A stretch of 15,163 bases of DNA from an uncultured Halioglobus sp. (lineage in GTDB: Bacteria; Pseudomonadota; Gammaproteobacteria; Pseudomonadales; Halieaceae). A program made the translations under genes and the position numbers. Under the pieces are notes generated by a model that saw nothing but the letters and a program-made list of their open reading frames with translations, did not search any database and was not told the DNA's origin. Positions 7,588 to 14,942 of this stretch are shown one piece after another; the stretch's first letter is position 1; every line of letters begins with the position of its first letter. The stretch covers positions 1 through 15,163 of the forward strand of contig CAJQQW010000307.1 of the NCBI GenBank assembly GCA_905480565.1, in the 5' to 3' direction.

Positions 7588-7599
7588 ATTATAGTCAGC

Positions 7600-8832
7600 G
7601 TGATTGTGACAACCACCGCTAGAAAAAAACGTTACGCGACTCTGTTTGTCCTTATTCTGGCGGGCGAATTGATTTTTAGCTTGCCCTTTCATATTCCCCG
7701 TTTTTTTCGCCCGACAATGCTTGATACTTTTCAACTAAGCAATACGCAGTTGGGCGATGTTTTTGCCTTGTACGGCGTGGTAGCTCTGTTGTCCTATTTC
7801 CCTGGAGGAATGATCGCGGACCGTTACTCAGCGCGCAGTCTTATGGTGACCTCATTGCTTGCAACGGCCGCCGGGGGATTTTACCTTTACACTCTGCCGG
7901 GGCATGTCGGTCTTTATGCGCTATTTGCCTACTGGGGTTTAACGACCATTCTTTTGTTCTGGGCAGCCCTCATCAAAGCTGCGAGAGATTGGGGAGGGCA
8001 GGATGCCCAGGGACTTGCATTCGGTGTGCTGGACGGTGGACGTGGCCTGATTGCCAGTGTCCTCGCGACGGTGGCCCTGATCCTGCTCGGTCATCGTATT
8101 GGCCAGTCGGGGGACAGCGCGGCTGCGATGCAGGCGGTGATTATGTTTTATACTGTTACGACCTTGCTGGGCGCGCTGTTGCTCTGGTGTATTTTTCCAT
8201 CAGTCAAGCCTCAGTCAAAAAGCCCCGTAAAACCACATCGTGTACTGCGTGAGCCCCGTATCTGGTTACAGGCTGGTGTTGTTGTCTGTGCATACTGTGG
8301 CTTCAAATCACTGGATAACTATGGGGTGTATGCGGTTCAGGTGCTGCACATGGACCAGGTTGAGGCCGCGGCTTTGACTACCTGGGCCAGCTATAGTCGC
8401 CCGGTCGCTGCGCTAGTCGCTGGTCTCTGTGCAGACCGTTGGCGTGCCAGTCGTCTAGTGGCGTCTATGTTCCTGCTTGGAGCGCTGGCTTTTTTGTTGT
8501 TGGGTAGCGATAAAATGTCCAGTATGTCCGCGACGCTTATCATCGCCAACCTGATGGTCACGTTTATAGCGGTCTATGCGTTGAGGGGGATTTATTTCAG
8601 TCTCATCGAGGAATCTCGCGTAGATCGGCGAATCACCGGGAGTGCTGTCGGACTAATTTCAGTGTTGGGCTTCACGCCAGATATCTTTTTCGCAGCTATC
8701 ACTGGCCGTATACTCGACACGAATCCTGGCGTTGTTGGATTTCAGCATTACTTTATGCTGATGGCAGTTATCTGCTCTATGGGAATGCTTCTCACTTTTC
8801 TGCTCTCGCGACGCATGGGGGGGCATGAATAA
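7600..8832 (+). CDS. MFS transporter, last gene of the egt cassette
   Basis: 410-residue polytopic inner-membrane protein of the major facilitator superfamily. Long hydrophobic segments run through the sequence, beginning with one at about residues 13-32 after a positive N-terminus (RKKR). The loop 2-3 signature is GGMIADRYSARSL (69-81). A central hydrophilic loop (about 205-220, KPQSKSPVKPHR) separates the two halves, consistent with 12 helices. Start GTG 7600 follows the egtD stop by 12 bp; GTG 7606 is an alternative and neither has a strong ribosome site. Position at the end of phzF-like/egtB/egtD suggests transport of ergothioneine, hercynine or a derivative (inference); direction cannot be told. 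It resembles NarK/sugar-phosphate-type MFS proteins only generally. It converges on the marR gene, 131 bp away. Confidence 0.88.
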   Translation: MIVTTTARKKRYATLFVLILAGELIFSLPFHIPRFFRPTMLDTFQLSNTQLGDVFALYGVVALLSYFPGGMIADRYSARSLMVTSLLATAAGGFYLYTLPGHVGLYALFAYWGLTTILLFWAALIKAARDWGGQDAQGLAFGVLDGGRGLIASVLATVALILLGHRIGQSGDSAAAMQAVIMFYTVTTLLGALLLWCIFPSVKPQSKSPVKPHRVLREPRIWLQAGVVVCAYCGFKSLDNYGVYAVQVLHMDQVEAAALTTWASYSRPVAALVAGLCADRWRASRLVASMFLLGALAFLLLGSDKMSSMSATLIIANLMVTFIAVYALRGIYFSLIEESRVDRRITGSAVGLISVLGFTPDIFFAAITGRILDTNPGVVGFQHYFMLMAVICSMGMLLTFLLSRRMGGHE

Positions 8833-8963
8833 ACCTGCGCCGGGTCGGTTGCAAGCAACGGGTAGCATGGCGTCAAAGGACCGTGATGATGTATTAGTTC
8901 GCTGCCTTCTATTAATCTGGACCAGACGCACTGTGAAGAACGGCGATATACCGGGTGGCAGCT

Positions 8964-9413
8964 TTAGCTGTCGTCCAGCTGGCGTTTATAGCCCCGCAAA
9001 TTCTCGCGCACACGTGTAACAATTTTGCGCAGTTGCTCAACATCCTTTGTCGGCATCTCGCCGATGGAGATATCGTGTACATCCTGTAGAGATTTGTTGA
9101 TGCGTTTCTCGAGTTTGCGGCCTGCCAGTGTCAACCATATCCGCTTGGCTCGGCGGTCTCGGTCATCGGGTCGGCGCTCAATCCACTGCTTGCTCTCCAG
9201 GCGGTCGACCAAGCCGCCGAGTGTTACGGCGCGTATTCCAAGTTTCTGTGCGAGATCACCTTGTATAACACCTTCTTCTTCCATCAGGGTAGACAGGACC
9301 CAAGCCTGCGTGGCAGTGAGATCCAGGTCCTTTAGCAGACTGTTGAAACAGAACACCCGAAGCCTGGCAACATCCTGAAAAAGGGTGCCGAGGGTTTCTC
9401 TGCGTTCTGTCAT
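8964..9413 (-). CDS. MarR-family transcriptional regulator
   Basis: 149-residue winged-helix dimeric repressor of the MarR type. The DNA-binding helix-turn-helix lies in GDLAQKLGIRAVTLGGLVDRLE (given here in part as residues 52-73) and the wing is RRPDDRDRRAKRIWLT (80-95), with an alpha-helical C-terminus for dimerisation. Start ATG (complement of 9411-9413) has AGGAG 11 nt upstream. It is the second gene of a minus-strand pair, 32 bp after the SDR stop, and probably shares its promoter in 10373-10518. MarR proteins commonly repress their own operon and an adjacent divergent one and respond to aromatic or acyl-CoA ligands; control of the acyl-CoA dehydrogenase operon starting at 10519 is a reasonable inference. 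Confidence 0.9.
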   Translation of the reverse strand: MTERRETLGTLFQDVARLRVFCFNSLLKDLDLTATQAWVLSTLMEEEGVIQGDLAQKLGIRAVTLGGLVDRLESKQWIERRPDDRDRRAKRIWLTLAGRKLEKRINKSLQDVHDISIGEMPTKDVEQLRKIVTRVRENLRGYKRQLDDS

Positions 9414-9445
9414 AGGGGTTTATCTCCTGCGTATGGCTTGCGTCG

Positions 9446-10372
9446 CTAGATGGGATCCCAGTTGAATACATCACGAGAGGTCTCAGGCCCATAAAAATCA
9501 CGCTCCATGGCCGGGATCGCATGTTCGAGTACCGTGTCTGGTGTCCAACCTTCAGAGCGATGAACGCTGCGCAGTGGTCGCGGCTGTGACATCAGAAAAA
9601 TCTCATTGCCGCGCACGGCAAAAATCTGGCCTGTGATATGGTCTGCGGCGTCAGCCCCCAGCGCGATAATGAGCGGAGGTATTTTTTCCGAGGCCATCTT
9701 CTTAATCTTTTCCAGGTAGGGCTCCTCGTCTGGATTCTGTGCGCCACCTTTCGCGGGAACAGTGGCAGTCATCCGACTGAAAGCAAAGGGCGCAAGGCAG
9801 TTAGAGCGCACATTGCTGCGTGCCATGTCAATCGAGATCTAGCGGGACAGGCCGACGATGCCCAGTTTAGCGGCCGAGTAGTTGGCCTGGCCCAGATTGC
9901 CACAAAGGCCTGCGGTGGATGTCATATGTACCATGCTGCCGCCGTTTTGCTGCCTGAAAATATCACAAGCGGCGGAGGCAATATTGCGCGCGCCGTTAAG
10001 GTGTACATCGATGACCGCGTCCCATTCTTCATCTGACATTCGATGGAACATGCGATCCCGCAGTATGCCGGCATTGTTAACAAGGTGATTAAGTCCTCCG
10101 AGTTCGTCCCGGCATTGCTCGATCATGATGCGCACTGCGACTCGGTCGGTTACGCTGGCGGCGCAGGACGATGCCTCCCCGCCGGCTGCACGAATTTCTT
10201 GTGCGACCTGCTCTGCCAGAGTGGTGTCTACCCCTTCGCCGGTAATGCTGGTGCCGAGGTCATTGACCATCACCTTCGCGCCGGCTTGTGCTGCCTGCAA
10301 TGCGATATCGCGACCTACACCCTGGCCGGCGCCGGTGACGAGAACGACTTTTCCTTCCAGTAATCCAGCCAT
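9446..10372 (-). pseudogene. SDR oxidoreductase (HSD17B4/MFE-2-like) interrupted by an in-frame TAG
   Basis: NAD(P)-dependent short-chain dehydrogenase, expected to oxidise a 3-hydroxyacyl-CoA or similar alcohol. Counted from ATG (complement of 10370-10372): TGAGQGVG cofactor motif (13-20), NNAG (99-102), catalytic Ser152, Tyr165 and Lys169 (YSAAK). Codon 178 is TAG (complement of 9839-9841). Reading continues in the same frame as ISIDMARSNVRSNCLAPFAFSRM and ends at a TAG at 9446-9448, giving a family-typical length of about 308 residues. The stop lies where relatives have Ser (R-S-I-x-I-D-M), so one base change from TCG explains it; no indel is present. The 177-residue product would keep the catalytic residues but lose the substrate lobe. 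TTG at 10376-10378 is an alternative start; GGAGG lies 10 nt before the ATG. Could be a recent pseudogene, a sequencing error or suppressed stop. Confidence 0.85.
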
Positions 10373-10430
10373 TTGCAAACATCCTCCGAGGGCGTGTAAT
10401 GGTGTTCAAATGCCAGCGAGGGGGATATGA

Positions 10431-10472
10431 TTCGCGTACATATGATGTGCATGATTATAGATAGTACGCTAA
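10431..10472. promoter_or_regulatory. Inverted repeat in the divergent SDR/ACAD promoter region, candidate operator
   Basis: TTCGCGTAC (10431-10439) and GTACGCTAA (10464-10472) form arms matching at 8 of 9 positions, including a perfect 6-bp core GCGTAC/GTACGC; centres are 33 bp apart, about three helical turns. Within it, ACAT-ATG-ATGT (10438-10448) is a smaller dyad. The site lies between the minus-strand SDR-marR pair and the plus-strand dehydrogenase operon, where a MarR or TetR regulator would act. A TATAGA (10455-10460) inside could be a -10 box; no clear -35 was found. Confidence 0.4.
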
Positions 10473-10518
10473 CAATTTTCCATACCATCAGCAGGCTTGC
10501 GGTGGGGAGGGCGATTTC

Positions 10519-11712
10519 ATGAATTTGGCGTTCGGCAGCAAGGACCTGATATTTCAGCAGGAACTGCAGGCGTTCCTGGCCGAGTGTTTGCCGGATGACA
10601 TCCGGGAAAGGTGCGCTCGAGGCCTGATCGTGGGCAACGAAGATCTTATTCGTTGGCAGCGTATCCTCTACGACAGGGGCTGGATGGCGCCCAACTGGCC
10701 CGTTGAATATGGGGGAACTGACTGGACTCTTACCCAGAAGTATATCGCGGCGCGGGAGTTCGCTGCCGCCTGTGCACCTCTGCCGACTTTTGGAATTACC
10801 ATGCTGGGTCCGGTACTGATCGCTTTCGGGAGTGCGGAGCAAAAAGCGTTTTATCTGCCCCGTATTCTGAAGTCTGAAGATGTCTGGTGTCAGGGTTACT
10901 CTGAACCGGGAGCTGGTTCCGATCTTGCCAACCTGAAAACCCGCGCGGTGCGAGCGGGTGACGACTATCTTGTAAACGGCCAAAAAATTTGGACCAGTTA
11001 TGCCCATTGGGCCGACCGTATGTTCTGCCTCGTGCGCACTGACCCGGCGGCCAAGCCTCAGAAAGGAATTTCCTTTCTGTTGATTGATATGGATACACCG
11101 GGGATCGAAATAAAGCCCATAATAGGTCTCGATATGGGGCACACGCTGAATGAGGTGTTTCTCAGTGATGTTCGGGTTCCTGTAAAAAACCGTGTTGGAG
11201 AGGAGAACGAAGGCTGGACCTATGCCAAGTACCTGCTTCAGAAAGAACGCAGTTTTGTTGCGAGGGTGGCCCAGTCTCGGCACCTGGTCCAGCGCCTTAA
11301 ACGGATCGCATCTGAGCAGAAAATGGGAGCGGGGTATCTTTTCGGCAGTGCAGAATTTCGCCGCCGTGTGTCCAGACTGGAAATAGACTTACAGGCGCTT
11401 GAGTACACGGAGTTGCGCTATCTTTCGAAAGAATTGCAGGGTGAGCCTGTTGGCCCGGAGCCATCAATTCTGAAGATTCGCGGGAGCGAAATTCAGCAGG
11501 GCTTAAAGCAGTTACTGGTTGAAAGCTTGGGTATGTATGGTGTGCCCTATGAAAATGATTCGATGACTGTGTCCGATAGTTATATGGAAGTGGGGCCAGA
11601 TCACCGGCACGGTATTGTCGCAGAGCATTTGTATGGACGCGGTGCGACTATTTTCGGCGGCTCCAATGAGATTCAACGCAATATTATTTCGCGTATGTTG
11701 CTGGGGACTTGA
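10519..11712 (+). CDS. Acyl-CoA dehydrogenase, catalytic-type subunit
   Basis: 397-residue FAD-dependent acyl-CoA dehydrogenase. Marks: GWMAPNWPVEYGG, the flavin/substrate loop CQGYSEPGAGSDLANL, NGQKIWTSYAHWAD and the C-terminal FGGSNEIQRNIISRMLLG. The C-terminal catalytic Glu of MCAD-type enzymes is Gly380 (FGGSNEIQ), but Glu243 in LLQKERSF aligns with the base of isovaleryl-CoA dehydrogenase, so the protein should be active through that residue. This is also the pattern of the catalytic partner in two-gene heteromeric dehydrogenases such as mycobacterial FadE28-FadE29. ATG follows GGGGAGG with good spacing. It is first in the plus-strand operon, divergent from the SDR-marR pair, with only 4 bp before the next dehydrogenase. 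Substrate unknown. Confidence 0.93.
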   Translation: MNLAFGSKDLIFQQELQAFLAECLPDDIRERCARGLIVGNEDLIRWQRILYDRGWMAPNWPVEYGGTDWTLTQKYIAAREFAAACAPLPTFGITMLGPVLIAFGSAEQKAFYLPRILKSEDVWCQGYSEPGAGSDLANLKTRAVRAGDDYLVNGQKIWTSYAHWADRMFCLVRTDPAAKPQKGISFLLIDMDTPGIEIKPIIGLDMGHTLNEVFLSDVRVPVKNRVGEENEGWTYAKYLLQKERSFVARVAQSRHLVQRLKRIASEQKMGAGYLFGSAEFRRRVSRLEIDLQALEYTELRYLSKELQGEPVGPEPSILKIRGSEIQQGLKQLLVESLGMYGVPYENDSMTVSDSYMEVGPDHRHGIVAEHLYGRGATIFGGSNEIQRNIISRMLLGT

Positions 11713-11716
11713 GCGC

Positions 11717-12838
11717 ATGGATTTTAACCTGACTGAAGAGCAGAGCATGTTGCGTGACAGTGTGGAGCGCTTCGTGGCAGACCATTATCAGAACACGGAT
11801 CGCGCTGCTCTGGTCTACAGTGATCTCGGCTACAGTGCTGAACACTGGCGGTTGTTTGCTGAGATGGGCTGGCTGGCTTTGCCCTTTGCAGAACAGCACG
11901 GCGGGTTTGGCGGAACACCGGTTGATACGGCAATTCTGATGGAAACTCTGGGTCGTGGTCTGGTATTGGAGCCTTACCTCAGTACGGTGGTTCTGGCAGG
12001 GGGGCTGGTTGCCTTAGCGGGCAGTGAAGTGCAGCAGGCAGATATCATCCCACAGATAATAGCTGGCGATCTGACCCTGGCGCTTGCGTATCTGGAGCCC
12101 GCGTCAGGTTTTGATCCCTCGCACGTTGCCACAACGGCACGCTCGGACGGTGATGGATTCCTGCTAAATGGCTATAAGTGCGTTGTTTACCAGGGGCCGT
12201 CGGCGGATCGTTTCATTCTTTCTGCTCGCACCGAAAAGGGCGTTTCGCTGTTTGTGCTCGAGCAGGGTTTGCCTGGCCTCTGTCGCAAGGACTTCAAGAC
12301 TCTCGATGGTCAGTGGGCCAGTGACCTAAGCCTTGAGGACGTCTCAGTTGGGCCGGAGGCCCTGCTGGGTGGCGAGGGCCTCGCGCTGCCGGCGCTGGAA
12401 CAGGTGTTGGGCCGGGCAGTGAGCGCCGTTTGTGCCGAGGCGGTGGGCTCTATGGCTGCTGCCAATGAGATTACCCGGGATTATATTCGCGTACGCGAGC
12501 AGTTTGGTGTGGCGATAGGCAGTTTTCAGGCTCTGCAGCATCGTTGGGTAGATATGCACATTGAGGCTGAACTGGCTAAGTCCATGTCAGATGCCCTGGC
12601 AATGCGGCTGCGCGATGGAGACGAGGATGTGCCTGCTATGGTTCACGCTACCAAGGTAACGGTAGGCAGAGCCGCGCAGATTGTAGGGCAGGGCGCTGTG
12701 CAACTGCACGGCGGAATTGGTATGACAGACGACTATGCAATTGGGCACTATTACAAGCGCCTATCGATAATTGATTTACTGTTTGGCAATCAGGACTATC
12801 ACGCGACTCGCTATGAGGCACTTGAGCCTGCGCAATGA
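11717..12838 (+). CDS. Acyl-CoA dehydrogenase-like subunit lacking both catalytic-base positions
   Basis: 373 residues starting at ATG 11717 (MDFNLTEEQSMLRDSVERF, the normal ACAD N-terminus). A longer frame from 11615 would run back into the preceding gene and is rejected. Marks include PFAEQHGGFGG, LNGYKCVVYQGP, VREQFGVAIGSFQALQH and LHGGIGMTDDYAIGHYYKRL. The IVD-type base position is Gly232 (VLGRAVS) and the MCAD-type position is Phe356 (LLFGNQ), so neither known catalytic Glu is present. Together with the 4-bp spacing after a dehydrogenase that does have a base, this suggests a structural partner in an alpha2beta2 enzyme (inference from FadE28-FadE29-type complexes). GGGGA lies 9 nt upstream of the start. 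The acetoacetyl-CoA synthetase gene follows after 30 bp. Confidence 0.92.
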   Translation: MDFNLTEEQSMLRDSVERFVADHYQNTDRAALVYSDLGYSAEHWRLFAEMGWLALPFAEQHGGFGGTPVDTAILMETLGRGLVLEPYLSTVVLAGGLVALAGSEVQQADIIPQIIAGDLTLALAYLEPASGFDPSHVATTARSDGDGFLLNGYKCVVYQGPSADRFILSARTEKGVSLFVLEQGLPGLCRKDFKTLDGQWASDLSLEDVSVGPEALLGGEGLALPALEQVLGRAVSAVCAEAVGSMAAANEITRDYIRVREQFGVAIGSFQALQHRWVDMHIEAELAKSMSDALAMRLRDGDEDVPAMVHATKVTVGRAAQIVGQGAVQLHGGIGMTDDYAIGHYYKRLSIIDLLFGNQDYHATRYEALEPAQ

Positions 12839-12868
12839 GCGAGGTAACGAGAGATAGAGGAGATCAAC

Positions 12869-14893
12869 GTGTCCCAGTCTGACGAGGGCGAGTTACTCTG
12901 GCAGCCGTCGGATGCCCGTATTGAAAAATCTGGGCTGACGGCTTACCGCGCCTGGTTGCACCGGGAAAACGGCCTACGCTTCGATGATTATGATGTTCTC
13001 TGGCGCTGGTCCGTAGAGAGCCCGGCATCATTCTGGGAGTCTATCTGGCATTATTACAATATTGCTCCAGGCGAGAGCTATACAGAGGTTCTGGGATCGA
13101 GTGAGATGCCGGGAGCGCAATGGTTCCAAGGTGCTCGGGTAAATTTTGCCGAGTATCTGCTGCGTCAGGGTGACAGGGGTGATCCCTCGCGCGTCGCGGT
13201 CTTTGCCGAATCGGAAAGCGTCGCCTGCAGTACTCTCACCTGGGGCGAGTTACGTGAGCAGGTTGTGCGTTTGGCATCCTATCTTCAAAGTGCCGGTATT
13301 CGCCCGGGGGACAGGGTGGTCGCCTATCTGCCTATGTCTGGTGAGGCGGTGATCGCAATGCTGGCCTGTGTCAGTATAGGTGCGGTGTGGTCCTGCTGTT
13401 CACCTGATTTTGGCGTGAAGAGTGTGGTTGAGCGCTTTGAGCAGGTCCAGCCTAAGCTGATAATCGCCATTGCGCACTACCGCTACAATCAAAAGCGCTT
13501 CGAGCGGGCCGGGGAGGTGTCTGATATCCTCACTGCCATTTCGTCGCTCGGCGAATTAATCTATCTGCCTTGGGGCGACCAGAGCTCTCCTTCGCCTCCT
13601 ATAACGCCGGCCTCCTGCAAGTTGACCCTGTGGCAGGATGCGCTCAATGCAAATTCTGCAAGCTATGACAGCTTTGCTTTCGAGGCTGTGCCTTTCGAGC
13701 ACCCGCTGTGGATTCTGTACAGCTCTGGCACGACCGGGGCGCCGAAGGGTATTGTGCATAGTCAGGGTGGCGCGTTACTGGAATATGTAAAGTACGCCTG
13801 GCTACACGATGACATGGGGCCAAATCAGGTGAAATTTTTTGTTACGACGACGGGTTGGGCCATGTTCAATATTCTGGTCGGTGGCATGATGGCTGGCGCT
13901 GCGATTGTTGTTTATGATGGCAGCCCCACTAGCCCTGATGAAAGTCGGCTATGGGAGATGGCGGATCGGTGCAAGGTAACTTACTTTGGTGCAAGCCCCA
14001 GTTATGTTAATGCACTGGTGCAGACGGGCTATTCCCCTCGGGTTCACCACGATCTTGCCTCTATCACTACAGTTGCGCTGACTGGATCACCATCTTCCTG
14101 TGATACCTTCCGCTGGTTTTACCAGCATTTGCATGATGACCTGCAGATTATATCGATGAGTGGAGGTACCGATATTAGCAGTGCTTTTATCGCCGGATCG
14201 GTGGATTTGCCGGTGTACGCAGGGGAGATTCAGTGTGCGTGTCTCGGCGCGGATGTAGCTGTCTTTGATGATGCAGGGGACGAACTGCCTGCAGGAGAGG
14301 ATGGGGAGTTGGTTATCCGTCAGCCCATGCCTTCCATGCCCATTTATTTCTGGGCCGACGATGATGGGGCACGCTATCGTGCCAGTTACTTTGGAGAATA
14401 CCCCGGTATCTGGCGGCACGGTGACCTTGTGCGCAGGACTAGTCGGGGAGGGTTCGTCATTTCGGGTCGCAGTGACGCGACTCTCAATCGCTCTGGTGTT
14501 CGTATTGGGACGGCCGAAATCTACCGTGCTGTGGAATCTATAGAGGGAATCGAGGATAGCTTGATAGTCAATGTCGAGCTGCCCGATGCACAATTTTTCA
14601 TGCCCCTTTTCGTCGTCACGCAGGAGGGTGTTGAACTGGACGAGCCTTTGATCAAAAAAATCGCTGCGACCTTGTCCAGTCAATGCTCGCCGCGACACGT
14701 GCCTGACAAGGTCTACGCGATTAGAGAAGTCCCCTATACTCTCACCGGGAAAAAGCTCGAGGTACCGGTCAAAAAGCTGTTTCTTGGTAGTCCTGTGGAT
14801 AAGGCTCTCAATCCGGGGGTTTTGGCAAACCCACAGTCGATGGAATTTTTTATAGACTTCGCCCGCGACCTGCAAGGGGGCCTTACGACCTGA
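12869..14893 (+). CDS. Acetoacetyl-CoA synthetase
   Basis: ATP-dependent ligation of acetoacetate, or a related short oxo-acid, to CoA through an acyl-AMP intermediate; cytoplasmic. 674 residues, typical of acetoacetyl-CoA synthetases and longer than most acyl-CoA ligases. The N-terminal ACS-like domain has FWESIWHYYNI and WFQGARVNFAEYLL. The AMP-binding P-loop is SSGTTGAPKG (285-294), followed by TTTGWAMFNILVGG, YFGASPSYVNAL, SMSGGTDISSAFI, WRHGDLVRR, ISGRSDATLNRSGVRIG and LTGKKLE with catalytic Lys628 and the family tail. Start GTG 12869 has GAGGAG about 7 nt upstream. It sits 30 bp after the dehydrogenase pair and 49 bp before another ligase. It may recover acetoacetate released by the pathway or activate a pathway acid. 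Confidence 0.92.
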   Translation: MSQSDEGELLWQPSDARIEKSGLTAYRAWLHRENGLRFDDYDVLWRWSVESPASFWESIWHYYNIAPGESYTEVLGSSEMPGAQWFQGARVNFAEYLLRQGDRGDPSRVAVFAESESVACSTLTWGELREQVVRLASYLQSAGIRPGDRVVAYLPMSGEAVIAMLACVSIGAVWSCCSPDFGVKSVVERFEQVQPKLIIAIAHYRYNQKRFERAGEVSDILTAISSLGELIYLPWGDQSSPSPPITPASCKLTLWQDALNANSASYDSFAFEAVPFEHPLWILYSSGTTGAPKGIVHSQGGALLEYVKYAWLHDDMGPNQVKFFVTTTGWAMFNILVGGMMAGAAIVVYDGSPTSPDESRLWEMADRCKVTYFGASPSYVNALVQTGYSPRVHHDLASITTVALTGSPSSCDTFRWFYQHLHDDLQIISMSGGTDISSAFIAGSVDLPVYAGEIQCACLGADVAVFDDAGDELPAGEDGELVIRQPMPSMPIYFWADDDGARYRASYFGEYPGIWRHGDLVRRTSRGGFVISGRSDATLNRSGVRIGTAEIYRAVESIEGIEDSLIVNVELPDAQFFMPLFVVTQEGVELDEPLIKKIAATLSSQCSPRHVPDKVYAIREVPYTLTGKKLEVPVKKLFLGSPVDKALNPGVLANPQSMEFFIDFARDLQGGLTT

Positions 14894-14942
14894 ATAGCAG
14901 AGCCTGAAAAGTGGGGGCGTTATAACAAGGATAAACGGACGC

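Noticed and set aside
8848..8859. Small hairpin GTTGC-AA-GCAAC after the MFS gene
   Set aside because: Five-bp stem with a 2-nt loop and no T tract; not a believable terminator.
8953..8976. Hairpin GGGTGGCAGC/GCTGTCGTCC between the convergent MFS and marR genes, as a bidirectional terminator
   Set aside because: The stem needs three G-U pairs on the plus transcript, becomes mismatched on the minus transcript, and has no T run on either side. It also overlaps the marR stop.
9446..9826. Separate small gene starting at ATG 9826 downstream of the SDR stop codon
   Set aside because: It is the in-frame continuation of the SDR (from the D-M-A segment onward), has no ribosome site, and lacks the cofactor and catalytic motifs on its own.
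10315..11283. 322-codon open frame on the minus strand
   Set aside because: Antisense shadow of the acyl-CoA dehydrogenase at 10519 and the SDR start; the translation has no recognisable domain.
11615..11716. Longer start for the second dehydrogenase of the pair, giving a 407-residue protein
   Set aside because: It overlaps the end of the preceding gene by about 100 bp, and the extra residues are the other-frame reading of its conserved C-terminus. The ACAD N-terminus begins exactly at ATG 11717.
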